Part shown: positions 9,490-19,156 of the stretch, one piece after another
How the letters are laid out: every line of letters begins with the position of its first letter
Numbering within the stretch: position 1 is the first letter of the stretch
Assembly: GCF_051251125.1 (NCBI RefSeq)
Contig: NZ_JBPCZL010000009.1
Length of the DNA stretch: 64,000 nucleotides
Source of the DNA: Carnimonas bestiolae
Lineage (GTDB): Bacteria > Pseudomonadota > Gammaproteobacteria > Pseudomonadales > Halomonadaceae
Direction: 5' to 3' (one strand)
The notes under the pieces: model-generated
What the model saw: the letters and a program-made list of their open reading frames with translations, nothing else
Told to the model about the DNA's origin: nothing
The model's database searches: none
Translations under genes and position numbers: made by a program

Positions 9490-10554
9490 ATGCGTGTACT
9501 GGGCATCGAAACATCCTGCGATGAAACCGGTATTGCGCTCTACGATACCGAAAAAGGCCTGTGCGCAGATGCACTGTTCAGCCAAATCGACATGCATGCC
9601 GATTATGGCGGCGTGGTGCCAGAACTGGCCTCGCGCGACCACATTCGTCGGGTACTGCCGCTAATAGAGAAGGTGCTGGCCGACGCCCAGCTACAGCGCA
9701 ATCAACTCGATGCCATCTGCTACACCGCAGGTCCCGGACTGGTTGGTGCACTGATGGTAGGTGCCTGCACCGCGCATGGCCTCGCTCACGCTCTTAACGT
9801 GCCGGTACTGGGAGTTCACCACATGGAGGGCCATTTGCTGGCGCCCATGCTGGAAGAGAACCCACCTGCCTATCCTTTCGTTGCGCTGCTGGTATCGGGC
9901 GGCCACACTCAGTTGGTCGACGTGGCAGGACATGGCGATTATCGCTTACTCGGCGAATCCATCGACGATGCAGCTGGAGAAGCCTTCGACAAGGTAGCCA
10001 AGATGCTAGGGCTCGCCTACCCGGGCGGGCCGTCCGTTTCACGTCTCGCCGAGCAAGGCGACCCTAAGGCACTGCGCTTTCCGCGCCCGATGACCGACCG
10101 CCCCGGGCTGGATTTCAGCTTCTCAGGGCTGAAAACGCACACTCTCACCAGTTTGCGCCAGTTAAATGCTGATAACGCACTCAGCGAGCAGCACAAGGCT
10201 AACGTTGCCCGCGCGTTCGAAGAAGCCGTTATCGATACCATTGTTATCAAATGCCGCCGCGCCCTCGAGCAGACCGGCCGCGATCGACTGGTAGTGGCCG
10301 GTGGTGTTAGTGCCAATCAGCGCTTGCGCGCCCAGCTGGAACCCGCGCTACGCCAGAAGCGCCCGGCTGCCGAGGTATTTTACCCCGGCGCGCGTTTCTG
10401 CACCGACAATGGTGCCATGATTGCCTACGCTGGCGCGCTGCGTTTGCATGCAGGAGAGCAGGATGCCAACGGTCCACTGGTAACCGCGCGCTGGCCGCTC
10501 GCTGAATTATCCCCTACCGCTACTGAAGCCTCGGAGCATCACGCAAATGGCTAG
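9490..10554 (+). CDS. tsaD: tRNA N6-adenosine threonylcarbamoyltransferase TsaD
   Basis: TsaD transfers the threonylcarbamoyl group to A37 of tRNAs that read ANN codons, working with TsaB, TsaC and TsaE. The 354-residue protein begins with the GIETSCDETG nucleotide-binding motif and has the metal-binding HMEGH motif with H111 and H115. An AACGGAG ribosome-binding site precedes the ATG. It overlaps folB by eight bases, so tsaD-folB-folK probably form one operon. Confidence 0.98.
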   Translation: MRVLGIETSCDETGIALYDTEKGLCADALFSQIDMHADYGGVVPELASRDHIRRVLPLIEKVLADAQLQRNQLDAICYTAGPGLVGALMVGACTAHGLAHALNVPVLGVHHMEGHLLAPMLEENPPAYPFVALLVSGGHTQLVDVAGHGDYRLLGESIDDAAGEAFDKVAKMLGLAYPGGPSVSRLAEQGDPKALRFPRPMTDRPGLDFSFSGLKTHTLTSLRQLNADNALSEQHKANVARAFEEAVIDTIVIKCRRALEQTGRDRLVVAGGVSANQRLRAQLEPALRQKRPAAEVFYPGARFCTDNGAMIAYAGALRLHAGEQDANGPLVTARWPLAELSPTATEASEHHANG

Positions 10555-10900
10555 TATCTTGATTGAAGGATTAACATTCGACGCTGTTATTGGCGTGCAT
10601 GAATGGGAAAAGAAGATATATCAGAAGCTGCGTGTTGATATAGAGATGGAATGGGATATTAGCGCTGCTGCAGCTACCGATGATCTTACCCACACGATCG
10701 ATTACGCCGCGGTATCCAGCCGAATCATCGCCTGCGCTAACGAGCAACCGCTTGAATTAATTGAAGCCATGGCGGAAAAGATTGCCAACGTGGTTAGCCA
10801 CGAATTTGGCGTTAGCAAGCTGCGGCTTACCCTGCGCAAACCTGCTGCGGTACCCGCAGCCGATGCAGTAGGCGTACGAATTCAGCGAGGCGAGTGGTAA
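10547..10900 (+). CDS. folB: dihydroneopterin aldolase
   Basis: FolB cleaves (and may epimerise) 7,8-dihydroneopterin to 6-hydroxymethyl-7,8-dihydropterin in folate synthesis. The 117 residues match the family length. The IGVHEWE segment near residue 18, the ELIEAMAEKIA helix around residue 70 with the substrate Glu, and a late LRKP motif with the catalytic Lys are visible. It overlaps the end of tsaD and is followed after three bases by folK, the next enzyme in the pathway. Confidence 0.93.
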   Translation: MASILIEGLTFDAVIGVHEWEKKIYQKLRVDIEMEWDISAAAATDDLTHTIDYAAVSSRIIACANEQPLELIEAMAEKIANVVSHEFGVSKLRLTLRKPAAVPAADAVGVRIQRGEW

Positions 10901-10903
10901 TCA

Positions 10904-11458
10904 ATGACAGCGGGAAGGCGCAGAGTTCTACTCGGCATCGGCAGTAATCTTCAGCGTGAATACCATATTGCGCTGGCGCTGGATGCGCTGGCTCACACAT
11001 ATGGCGAACTCGATATCTCGCGCGTATTTGAGAGTGAGCCGGTTGGCGTTGAAGGCGCCAATAACTTTTACAATCTGGTGGTCGGCTTTTACAGCGATAT
11101 CGAGGTTGGGGCGCTATCGCAATGGGCCAAGCAATTGGAAGTTGCCACCGGACGACGCCCCGAAGACGGTCGCGCGGCCCCCAAGCACTTGGATATCGAT
11201 CTACTCTGTGTTGGCGATTTACGCGGCGTAGTGAGCGGCATCACGCTGCCACGCGATGAAATTCTAACCAGTGCCTTCGTGCTACGCCCGTTGGCAGAAT
11301 CCTTCGGCAGCGAACTACACCCCGTATCAGGGTTGAGCTACGCCGAGTTGTGGCGCAGCTTTCAAGCTGCCCAGCAGCTGTGGCCGATACACTTCGATTG
11401 GAAAGGCATCGCCATCTCACGTCCCGACGCGCCGTCAACAGACAAACGCCACTCGTAA
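10904..11458 (+). CDS. folK: 2-amino-4-hydroxy-6-hydroxymethyldihydropteridine pyrophosphokinase
   Basis: FolK transfers pyrophosphate from ATP to 6-hydroxymethyl-7,8-dihydropterin and follows FolB in folate synthesis. The 184-residue protein has GIGSN near the N-terminus, an EVATGRRPEDGRAAP segment, and the PKHLDIDLL motif whose Asp pair binds magnesium. The C-terminal 25 or so residues extend beyond the usual core. It starts three bases after folB and ends the operon; cca is convergent. Confidence 0.93.
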   Translation: MTAGRRRVLLGIGSNLQREYHIALALDALAHTYGELDISRVFESEPVGVEGANNFYNLVVGFYSDIEVGALSQWAKQLEVATGRRPEDGRAAPKHLDIDLLCVGDLRGVVSGITLPRDEILTSAFVLRPLAESFGSELHPVSGLSYAELWRSFQAAQQLWPIHFDWKGIAISRPDAPSTDKRHS

Positions 11459-11552
11459 TGACCGCTTCAGCGTAGCGAACGCTGGGAAATAGCATCAGCG
11501 ATCGCTGAATGAAGCGCAGCAAGAGGCGAGCAACTTCCTCTCTACCACGCGC

Positions 11553-12671
11553 TTACGCCTCACCCGCCAACACCGCCCGCCGAGCATGGGAAAGATACTC
11601 GCCAACTTGCTTGCCTTTGATACCCTGCTCTACCCACTTACGCGGTGTTAGCGCACGCGCGCGCTCGAGTCGCGCGCCAAGGGTGTGGGTATCGAGTAAT
11701 GGTGTAAACACCTTAAGCAGCGGCAGCAGCGTGTTCCAGCGCTCAGGCTTGCGCCAAATATCCACGCTATTGCACCACTCCAACAATCGATCGGCATCCC
11801 ACTCCGGGCTCTTCAGGCACGCTACCGATAGCGCCAGCAGCCGCGCTAAATCTCTCGCTTCGTTGGGCAGTTTGAGGCGCTCCGCCAGCGCACTGCGCTG
11901 CTCATCGGCAAGCGGCAGCACCAGTGCCGCCCAGCGAGCGACATTACCGTCTATTCCCGCCGCCACCGCCTGAGCGAGCGAAGAAAGGCACCGTTCGTAA
12001 CAGCCTTCTTCTGCCAATTCTAGGAACCACGGAGCCAATCCATCGACGTCGCGTAGCACGTTGAAGTAGCGGCCGGGCTGCTGCTCTGAGAGCGCCTTGA
12101 AGGTTTCCTGCTGTACGCGCTCAGCCGCGAGTTCACTTAGCTCGCCGGCGTGTGCCAGCTGTTGGCAAAGCGTCAGCGTTGATGTTGCTGGGCAAAAGCC
12201 AAGATGCGCATAGCGCGCGGCAAAACGTGCCAGCCGCAGCACGCGCAGCGGATCCTCGACAAACGCCGGCCCCACATGGCGAAGCCGACGCGCCTTGATA
12301 TCCTCCGCCCCGCCAAATGGATCGACCAAGCTGCCATCAAGACGTTCGGCAATGGCATTGATGGTCAGGTCGCGACGCTCAAGATCCTGCGTCAGCGTTA
12401 CCTGAGGCGATGCGTACACCTCGAACCCGTTATAGCCGCGCCCCGTTTTACGCTCGGTTCTGGCGAGCGCATATTCTTCATTCGAATTGGGATGCAGAAA
12501 TACTGGGAAGTCGCGCCCCACCTGAATAAAGCCACGTGCCAGCATCTCGTCAACGCTGCTGCCCACCACCACCCAATCATGATCGCTGTAGGGGTATCCG
12601 AGCAGACGATCGCGTACCGCGCCGCCCACCAGATACACCTCCAGTCCATCCAGGACGCTGCTGGCGTTCAC
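11553..12671 (-). CDS. cca: CCA-adding tRNA nucleotidyltransferase, short form without HD domain
   Basis: This enzyme builds or repairs the 3' CCA end of tRNAs. The 372-residue protein has the class II nucleotidyltransferase signature LVGGAVRDRLLG near residue 13, the catalytic DHDW pair near residue 30, and the RRDLTINA and EDPLRVLR segments of the nucleotide-recognition neck. It lacks the C-terminal HD phosphohydrolase domain found in the 412-residue E. coli enzyme. It starts with GTG and overlaps the glpE stop by four bases (GTGA), so translation is probably coupled. Confidence 0.93.
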   Translation of the reverse strand: MNASSVLDGLEVYLVGGAVRDRLLGYPYSDHDWVVVGSSVDEMLARGFIQVGRDFPVFLHPNSNEEYALARTERKTGRGYNGFEVYASPQVTLTQDLERRDLTINAIAERLDGSLVDPFGGAEDIKARRLRHVGPAFVEDPLRVLRLARFAARYAHLGFCPATSTLTLCQQLAHAGELSELAAERVQQETFKALSEQQPGRYFNVLRDVDGLAPWFLELAEEGCYERCLSSLAQAVAAGIDGNVARWAALVLPLADEQRSALAERLKLPNEARDLARLLALSVACLKSPEWDADRLLEWCNSVDIWRKPERWNTLLPLLKVFTPLLDTHTLGARLERARALTPRKWVEQGIKGKQVGEYLSHARRAVLAGEA

Positions 12672-12988
12672 TGGCTAACCCAATCGGAATGGCGCTGCTG
12701 CCATTCGGTAAAACCGCCATCAAGGCTGTAGACATCGCTAAAGCCCTGCTCGGCCAACCAGCCCGCGGCGCCCTGACTGGAGTGCCCGTGATAGCACACC
12801 ACCACCAGCGGCTGCTGAGTTGGTGCATTTTCAAGAAAGTGCGTCAACGACACATTATCGAGATGAGTAGCGCCCACGACATGGGCATCGGCGAAGCTGA
12901 CTGGATCACGAATATCGACCACCGTTACGAGTTTTTCGCTACGCAACCAATCCGCCAGGGTATCGGTATCGAGGTGCTTGAAGGACAT
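12668..12988 (-). CDS. glpE: thiosulfate sulfurtransferase GlpE (rhodanese)
   Basis: This is a single-domain rhodanese of 106 residues that transfers sulfane sulfur from thiosulfate to an acceptor. The catalytic loop CYHGHSSQG (Cys near residue 65) matches GlpE closely, and the Asp-Ile-Arg segment near residue 25 is the usual CH2A motif. AAGGAG lies seven bases before the ATG. The gene overlaps cca and follows apaH by 57 bases, so apaH-glpE-cca are probably one transcript. No glp regulon gene is nearby. Confidence 0.92.
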   Translation of the reverse strand: MSFKHLDTDTLADWLRSEKLVTVVDIRDPVSFADAHVVGATHLDNVSLTHFLENAPTQQPLVVVCYHGHSSQGAAGWLAEQGFSDVYSLDGGFTEWQQRHSDWVSQ

Positions 12989-13045
12989 GGCAACTCCTTG
13001 TTTAGCATCGAGAATGGAGGGTGAGCCGATGACTTGCGCCGCCGC

Positions 13046-13858
13046 TCACGTTCGGCTGTTGGCCGCCACGCTAATCCGCTCACCGCTTTCCAGCGCCATG
13101 GCGGTGAGCGCACCGCCCCATGCACAGCCGGTATCCAGCGCCTGACAGGCAATCTGAGCATCGGGGGTACGCCCTTCCAGCGCTGCCCAATGGCCGAACA
13201 GCAGTTGCAGGGAATCGCTGCGCGGATACTGGAACCACGGCTTGAAACCGCGTGGCGCAGATCGAGGACCCAGCTTGGCGGAAAAATCCAGACGCCCAGA
13301 AGCATCGATAAAGCGCATCCGCGAGAACACGTTAAGAATCGCACGCAGCCTATCCCAGCCGCGCAGCGATTCATCAAAACGGTCGGGCGAGTTGCCGTAA
13401 AGATGCTGCATCAGCAGTTGCCACTCATCGCCCCTTAACACCGCTTCCGCCTCACTCGCATAGCGCCGCGCGTCAGCTAACGACCACTGCGGCACTATTC
13501 CCGCGTGTACCATGCATACATCGCTATCCGGTGAAGCGACCAGCAGCGGCCGCTGACGCAGCCACTCAACCAGTTCGGCCGCATCAGGCGCATCGAGAAT
13601 CGGTCCAATGGTGTCATTGCGCTTGGCTTTCTGCGCGCCTGCGGCAACCGCGAGAAAGTGAAGGTCGTGATTGCCCAACACCATTGTCGCGTTCAGCGAA
13701 CGCGCTAGACGCAGCGCCCCCAGCGAGCGCGGGCCGCGGTTTATCAAATCGCCCACCAGCCACAGCTGATCGTTGGCGGAATCGAAGCGCACCTTCTCCA
13801 GAAGAGCTTCCAATTCATCAGCGCAGCCATGTACGTCACCCACTACCCAGGTGGTCAT
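13046..13858 (-). CDS. apaH: symmetrical bis(5'-nucleosyl)-tetraphosphatase
   Basis: ApaH hydrolyses Ap4A to two ADP and can also remove Np4 caps from RNA. The 270 residues show the calcineurin-like phosphoesterase metal motifs in order: GDVHG at the N-terminus, GDLINRGP near residue 37 and GNHD near residue 62. The start overlaps the rsmA stop (ATGA), which indicates translational coupling. In E. coli an apaG gene lies between these two; it is absent here. Confidence 0.97.
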   Translation of the reverse strand: MTTWVVGDVHGCADELEALLEKVRFDSANDQLWLVGDLINRGPRSLGALRLARSLNATMVLGNHDLHFLAVAAGAQKAKRNDTIGPILDAPDAAELVEWLRQRPLLVASPDSDVCMVHAGIVPQWSLADARRYASEAEAVLRGDEWQLLMQHLYGNSPDRFDESLRGWDRLRAILNVFSRMRFIDASGRLDFSAKLGPRSAPRGFKPWFQYPRSDSLQLLFGHWAALEGRTPDAQIACQALDTGCAWGGALTAMALESGERISVAANSRT

Positions 13859-14691
13859 TGCGCCTCCTGCTGCTCGCTGTAGCGATTGGTGATACGCACG
13901 AATTCTTCCAGCGTTACCGTTTCAGGGCGGCGTGCCGGGTCTATATCCAGCGCGCTCAAGGTTTCGCCATCGACCCATCCCTTGAGCGTATTGCGCAGGG
14001 TTTTTCGACGCTGAGAGAATGCCTGACGCACCACCGCGGCCAGCGCATCCAGATCGTTGGCCTTGAACTCAGGGTCGCGCCGTGGCGTCAATCGCACAAT
14101 CATGGAGTCTACTTTGGGGCGCGGTACGAAGGCTTCGGGCGGCACTACAAACAGGCTCTCAACGCGACAATGGTACTGCGCCATTACCGAAAGACGCCCC
14201 CAGTCACCGGTGCCTGGGCGCGCAGCCAGGCGCTCAACCACTTCCTTTTGCAGCATGAAGTGCATATCGCTAATGGTGTCGGCCCCAAACGACAGCAGTT
14301 TGAAGATCAACGGTGTCGAAATGTTATAAGGCAGGTTACCCACCACGCGCAGCGCCGGGCCGGTGCCTTTCAGCTCGTTAAAATCAAAATTCAACGCATC
14401 GGCCTGATGCACATGAAAGTCGGGATAGTTGAAAAACTGGGTACGCAGCCCCGGCACCAGATCGCGGTCCAGTTCGATGGCATCCAGCTGCCCAACAGCC
14501 TCGAGCAGTTGCTCGGTAATCGCCCCTTGCCCCGGACCAATCTCAACCAGACGATCCCCTTGCTTTGGCCGAATGGAGGAGACAATGCGAGCGATGATAT
14601 TGCCATCGCGCAGAAAGTTTTGGCCGAACCGCTTACGCGCCCGGTGACCGCCGGTGGGCGATAATGCTTCGCCCTGAGTTGGCTTCGACAT
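13855..14691 (-). CDS. rsmA: 16S rRNA (adenine1518/1519-N6)-dimethyltransferase RsmA/KsgA
   Basis: RsmA dimethylates two adjacent adenosines in the 3' hairpin of 16S rRNA late in 30S assembly. The protein has about 278 residues with the RKRFGQNFL N-terminal segment, the SAM-binding VEIGPGQGA motif and the catalytic NLPYNIS motif. I start at the ATG at 14689-14691, because the frame upstream of it crosses the terminator stem. It is coupled to apaH and separated from surA by a strong terminator. Confidence 0.96.
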   Translation of the reverse strand: MSKPTQGEALSPTGGHRARKRFGQNFLRDGNIIARIVSSIRPKQGDRLVEIGPGQGAITEQLLEAVGQLDAIELDRDLVPGLRTQFFNYPDFHVHQADALNFDFNELKGTGPALRVVGNLPYNISTPLIFKLLSFGADTISDMHFMLQKEVVERLAARPGTGDWGRLSVMAQYHCRVESLFVVPPEAFVPRPKVDSMIVRLTPRRDPEFKANDLDALAAVVRQAFSQRRKTLRNTLKGWVDGETLSALDIDPARRPETVTLEEFVRITNRYSEQQEAQ

Positions 14692-14729
14692 GCTGAATTC
14701 CACTAGCCTGAACGCGCGGCTTACGCCGC

Positions 14730-14761
14730 AAAAAAAGACACTCGCCATCGCTGCGAGTGTC
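14730..14761 (-). terminator. rho-independent terminator after surA
   Basis: On the minus strand a 9-base perfect stem (14753-14761 with 14737-14745) is followed by seven T residues (14730-14736). It lies between surA and rsmA and should end the lptD-surA transcript. rsmA-apaH would then need its own promoter or read-through. Confidence 0.9.
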
Positions 14762-14831
14762 CTTAGTGTACCTGATCACTGCGACAGCGCCCATGCACGA
14801 GCAGCGCTGCCGGATATGGCGCTGATAACGC

Positions 14832-16289
14832 TTACTGCGGTTGCTGCTGCCCACCGCCGCCCATCGGCGCCATTGGCCCAATCCCTTTGTCATTGGGATA
14901 CAGGCGATTATCGACGTAGGCTTCCGAGCGAATTTGCTGCAGCCAGGTTTGCAGTTCGTCCTGCGCCTTGCGCTGGAACAATGCGCGGCGCGCCTGCTCG
15001 CGCTGCTGATCGACGGTAACGTCTTTTTGGCGGCGTTCCTGAACTTCGATTATATGCCAGCCAAACTGCGTTTTAATCGGCTGGGATAGCTGCCCAATGG
15101 CACCACGATGCAGGTAGTCGTTGAACGGACCAACGGTATCGCCGTCGTTTACCCAATCCATTTGCCCGCCAGACAGCGCTGAACCGTGATCGTCGCTGTA
15201 CTGCTTGGCGAGCTCGCTGAAGTCAGCACCGCCCTCAATCTTCTGGCGTAGCTCTTGCGCCAGTTGATGCGCTTGCTCGTCGGTACGAATCGGGTTGGGA
15301 GAAATCAGAATATGGCGCGCCTTGAACTGTTCAACCTTCACTGGCGCCTGCTGACCGCCACGGCGATCAATCAACCGCACCAGATGGATACCGCTGGCGC
15401 TGCGCACCGGCTGGCTAACGGTACCGACAGTAAGGTTGGGCACAACGCTTGAAAACAGCGTCGGCAGGTCCTGCTGCGAGCGCCAGCCCAAATCCGCGCT
15501 TTCAACCTGACTGGTCGACTGCTGGTCGCTGTCACCGTCGGTGGGATTGGCACTCGCGGCCGCCTGCTCGAAGCTTTCACCGTTCAGTACGCTATTACGC
15601 AGCTTGGAAGCCCGCTGCTGCGCGGCGCGGACCTGTGCATCGGTCGCTTCATCGGGAAGCGGAATCAGCAGCTGAGCCACGTGGTACTGTACGCCCGTGG
15701 CGGCCGCCTGATTTTCGAGGAATTGATTGACCTCTTGATCGGAAACACGCACCTGGCCGCCCACGCTGCCCTGCTGTACCTGCGAAATGAGGATCTCGCG
15801 GCGAATCTGCTGGCGTACCTGATTATAGGAAAGCCCCTGGCGCTGGAGCGTTTTGACGAACTGATCAGAGCTCATGTGGTTGCGACTGGCCACTTCAGCC
15901 ACCGCTTGATCGAGCTGCTGATCACTGACGCTCAAATTGGCGCGTTTGGCTAGCTGAAGCTGAATATGCTCGAGGATCAGACGATCAAGCACCTGCCGCT
16001 GCAGCACATCCTGCGGCGGAAGCTGACCGCCTTCACTGCTGATCTGCTGGCGAATCTGCGCCATGCGCGCCTGCAGTTCGCTGGTCATGATGACATCCTT
16101 GTTGACCACCGCCGCAATGCCTTCAAGCTTTTGCTCCGGCGCAGCGCCCCCTGACGGCTGATTGGCAGACGTCTGCTGGGCAAATACTGGCGCTGTTGCA
16201 CCCAAGCTGATAACTACGCCCAGAGGTAGCAGCATCGCCCGCGTCGATACTGGAAGACGCAGCCCCGCAGCCTTATTGCCATTCTTCAT
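14832..16289 (-). CDS. surA: periplasmic chaperone and peptidyl-prolyl isomerase SurA
   Basis: SurA escorts outer-membrane proteins, including LptD, through the periplasm. The protein has about 485 residues with a signal peptide ending near APVFAQQ (cleavage about residue 38), a SurA N-terminal domain, and two parvulin PpiC domains (around residues 205-315 and 325-425, the second with FSELAKQYSDD and GGQMDWV). The C-terminus is rich in Gly and Gln. The ATG at 16289 is chosen over a TTG eight codons upstream because AAGG precedes it. It lies downstream of lptD on the same strand. Confidence 0.97.
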   Translation of the reverse strand: MKNGNKAAGLRLPVSTRAMLLPLGVVISLGATAPVFAQQTSANQPSGGAAPEQKLEGIAAVVNKDVIMTSELQARMAQIRQQISSEGGQLPPQDVLQRQVLDRLILEHIQLQLAKRANLSVSDQQLDQAVAEVASRNHMSSDQFVKTLQRQGLSYNQVRQQIRREILISQVQQGSVGGQVRVSDQEVNQFLENQAAATGVQYHVAQLLIPLPDEATDAQVRAAQQRASKLRNSVLNGESFEQAAASANPTDGDSDQQSTSQVESADLGWRSQQDLPTLFSSVVPNLTVGTVSQPVRSASGIHLVRLIDRRGGQQAPVKVEQFKARHILISPNPIRTDEQAHQLAQELRQKIEGGADFSELAKQYSDDHGSALSGGQMDWVNDGDTVGPFNDYLHRGAIGQLSQPIKTQFGWHIIEVQERRQKDVTVDQQREQARRALFQRKAQDELQTWLQQIRSEAYVDNRLYPNDKGIGPMAPMGGGGQQQPQ

Positions 16290-16452
16290 TATACGAACCT
16301 TGAACTTGACCAAGTAGCTGTTGGCACCTCGCCTGCATCAGCAAAGGCGCCGGAGAATCGAGCGGCGATGAACCGCCCCGTCGGATGCGCAAAGCATCCC
16401 GAATCACACGGCGCTTGTCCAGCCATAGCAACAAGCGCATAGGAAGTGACGG

Positions 16453-18942
16453 TTAGAAACGCGTGCGCTGATAACCTGGGACCGCATCCTGGAAATAAGG
16501 TTCTGGATCGGAACCCAGGCCACCCAGACCCTTGAAGATAAAGCGCAGGAAGACGCCGCTTTTCGAATCGTCGTCGTCGATGCGGTTCAGCGTATCGTTG
16601 TCGTCGATGTACTTACGCCACGCTACCTGCACTGCGTAGCAGCAGTCGTTGAACTGGATACCGGCCAGTTTTTCCAGCGAACGGCTGTTGGTTTGGTCGT
16701 ACAGATAGCGACCTACCAGCGACACCGATGGAGAAATGGCCCAAGAGCCGGACACGTCGAATTCGTTACGGTTGTAGCCGAGACGATCATCGCGGTCGCC
16801 AGAAGGATCGAAGCCTTCACGCTCCCAGCGGTTACCGATATTGAACGCGTTGCCGTTATCAGCATTGTGATAATGGACGTACAGATCGTTGCGCTCAGCG
16901 TTGCCGCGTTCGGTGTCATAGAACATCGCGTAGCTGGCGCTCCAGTCACGGTTGATGTGCCAAGTGGCGCGCGCGATGGCCGGCGAATAATCACGGGTCA
17001 GATCGTAATTGTACTTGTCACGCGGCCCCTTACCGTTAGGACCAAAGTATTTCGACGGATCATCGTCGGTAACATGACGATTTTCGAAGTAGTAGCTCTG
17101 CCCCAAATCGAAGGTGAAGCGCTGGAAGCCAGTGTCATCGTCGAAGAAGCTGGAGCTAACGCCGTACGAAATCTTGTTCACGTCACCAATACGGTCGATA
17201 CCGTTGAAACGATACGGCGACCACAGATCCTCGAAGGAAGGCGAACGCAGCGCGGTATCGAATTCAGGCAGTTTGCTCTGGTCGCGATATGGCACGTAAG
17301 CGTAGTAGAGGCGCGGCGTTAGGGTCTGGCGATAAGCGTGTCCGAACATCGATGAATGACGCTCGAAAATCAGCCCCGAATCGACACTGAACACCGGCAC
17401 GGTGCGGTTGGGAGAAGAATCCCAATCACGGTTTTGCGGGCTTTTCCAGTCGACATCATATTGGGTCAGATACATCTGCACGCGTGGCTCGAAGAAGCCC
17501 CAGGTGGGGTCGTTACGATAGCCAATAGCGGGCGCGACGTTGACACGTGCGCCGGTCACCTTCTGCGTCAGGTAATCCTTGCTGCCCGGCATGTCGTCGG
17601 TGCGCCAATGAACGTCGCGATTATAGTAATCGTGCGATTCATTACGGTAGAAGTAGGTCGCGTTGGAGTTGAACTCTTCATAGAAACCGTTTTCCTGCTG
17701 CCACAGCGCATTAGCGGTCAGCGACGGCAGCTCGTTGAACGGTTTGTCATCAGGATCGACCGGATCGTCCATCACCTGATAGCCACGCGCACGTGCCTGC
17801 AAGTGCCACACATCGCCCGCGTAATCGAGCATCGCGAGGCTTTGCAGGTTATCGCGGTTCTGCTCGTCGAAGGTATCACCGAAGTCGTCGAAGTAAGAGC
17901 CGTCGCTGGCGCGCGAGTACTTCATACGATACGTCAATCGGTCAGTGAAGCTGCCATTGTGGTCGTAGTTGATAAACCAGCGATCGTCACCGTGGTGCTC
18001 TGGGTCGTTGCCACTACTATGACCGCCATCGTTCGGCAGGTAGTTGCCCTCGAGAATGCCCGCGTTGCGCTCCCCTCGGTAACGGAACTGCCCACCCAGC
18101 ATCAGACCACGATCAGACATATAGCGCGGCGTGACGGTGGCGTCATAGTTCGGCGCCAGGTTCAGATAGATGGGCTGGGTGTAATCGAACCCGTTACGGC
18201 TACTGACCCCAATAGTGGGATATAGAAGCCCGGTCAGACGTCGATCGTCGATCGGAAAGCGCATCCACGGCCAATAGAATACCGGCACATCATGGATGCG
18301 AAACTTGGTATTGGTCGAGGTGCCATAGCCTTCCGCACGATTGATGACGATCTTGTCGCCCTGAATCTTCCACAGGGTGCTGTCGGGATCACAACTGGTG
18401 AAGGTGGCGTTACGCATCATATAGCGGCCATCGTCGAGACGCTCGAGGCGATCGGCGTCGCCGCGCGCGTGGGACGAGTGAAACACGTAGTGCGCTTGTT
18501 CGACGTCGGCGGCATCGCTATTGACCGCTGCGCTGCCGGTGGTACCGCGCACCAGAACATTGGGCTGGCGGTAGGTAACGGGGCCGGTCAGATTTACCCG
18601 CGAGCGATCTTCATCCAGCGTCGCTTTACCCGCCTGCAGCTGCTGATCCTGCTGGCGTACAATAACGTTGCCGCTAAGCGTGGTAACACCGGAATCGCTA
18701 TAGCCGGCATCGTCTGACTGAGAGTTAAGCTTGCCCTGCCCGGGACGAGAAATCGAATAGCTGGGCGCGAGATAATAACCACTGCATAGCTCGCCTTCAG
18801 GACGGTTATCGCCCCATGAGTGCCAATCGAGCTGAGAGGCCGGTAACGAGGAAGGAAGCGGTGCTGCAAAGGTGAACGCGGGCAACAGCGATGAAAATAC
18901 GCCCGTAAGAGCACTCGCCGTCCAGAAAAGGCGCTGAGCCAT
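16453..18942 (-). CDS. lptD: LPS-assembly protein LptD
   Basis: LptD is the outer-membrane beta-barrel that inserts lipopolysaccharide into the outer leaflet together with LptE. The 829-residue protein has a signal peptide (cleavage near TFAAP, about residue 26), an OstA-type periplasmic domain, and a long barrel ending in Phe. The four cysteines that form the two essential disulfides can be seen: C53, C184 and the adjacent pair C767-C768. The order lptD-surA is conserved in gammaproteobacteria. amgK is divergent. Confidence 0.97.
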   Translation of the reverse strand: MAQRLFWTASALTGVFSSLLPAFTFAAPLPSSLPASQLDWHSWGDNRPEGELCSGYYLAPSYSISRPGQGKLNSQSDDAGYSDSGVTTLSGNVIVRQQDQQLQAGKATLDEDRSRVNLTGPVTYRQPNVLVRGTTGSAAVNSDAADVEQAHYVFHSSHARGDADRLERLDDGRYMMRNATFTSCDPDSTLWKIQGDKIVINRAEGYGTSTNTKFRIHDVPVFYWPWMRFPIDDRRLTGLLYPTIGVSSRNGFDYTQPIYLNLAPNYDATVTPRYMSDRGLMLGGQFRYRGERNAGILEGNYLPNDGGHSSGNDPEHHGDDRWFINYDHNGSFTDRLTYRMKYSRASDGSYFDDFGDTFDEQNRDNLQSLAMLDYAGDVWHLQARARGYQVMDDPVDPDDKPFNELPSLTANALWQQENGFYEEFNSNATYFYRNESHDYYNRDVHWRTDDMPGSKDYLTQKVTGARVNVAPAIGYRNDPTWGFFEPRVQMYLTQYDVDWKSPQNRDWDSSPNRTVPVFSVDSGLIFERHSSMFGHAYRQTLTPRLYYAYVPYRDQSKLPEFDTALRSPSFEDLWSPYRFNGIDRIGDVNKISYGVSSSFFDDDTGFQRFTFDLGQSYYFENRHVTDDDPSKYFGPNGKGPRDKYNYDLTRDYSPAIARATWHINRDWSASYAMFYDTERGNAERNDLYVHYHNADNGNAFNIGNRWEREGFDPSGDRDDRLGYNRNEFDVSGSWAISPSVSLVGRYLYDQTNSRSLEKLAGIQFNDCCYAVQVAWRKYIDDNDTLNRIDDDDSKSGVFLRFIFKGLGGLGSDPEPYFQDAVPGYQRTRF

Positions 18943-19156
18943 GGTGCTTGGTGTCCTTGCTTCTTGAAAATATCGCGCGATGGCCGCAACGGCATCATCG
19001 CTTGACGTATACGAAGGGCGCGTTCATGGTGCCTTCGGCACAGCACGCGGCCATTATATTATGTGTTGGGTGCTAGCATGCGGGGTGGAGGGTAGAGCGT
19101 CAACCACGACCGCGCCGCGACATGCTATTTTTGTCCTTTATTACTCAGGAGAGTCA

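Noticed and set aside
11495..11508. A 14-base palindrome TCAGCGATCGCTGA between folK and cca
   Set aside because: It is a single copy with no T-run; a chance palindrome in a convergent gap is the simplest explanation.
13531..14664. A 377-codon open frame on the plus strand
   Set aside because: It crosses apaH and rsmA on the opposite strand and has no recognisable protein pattern.
17356..18225. A 289-codon open frame on the plus strand
   Set aside because: It is opposite lptD and is low in complexity (Val, Ile and Arg rich), as expected for a shadow frame.
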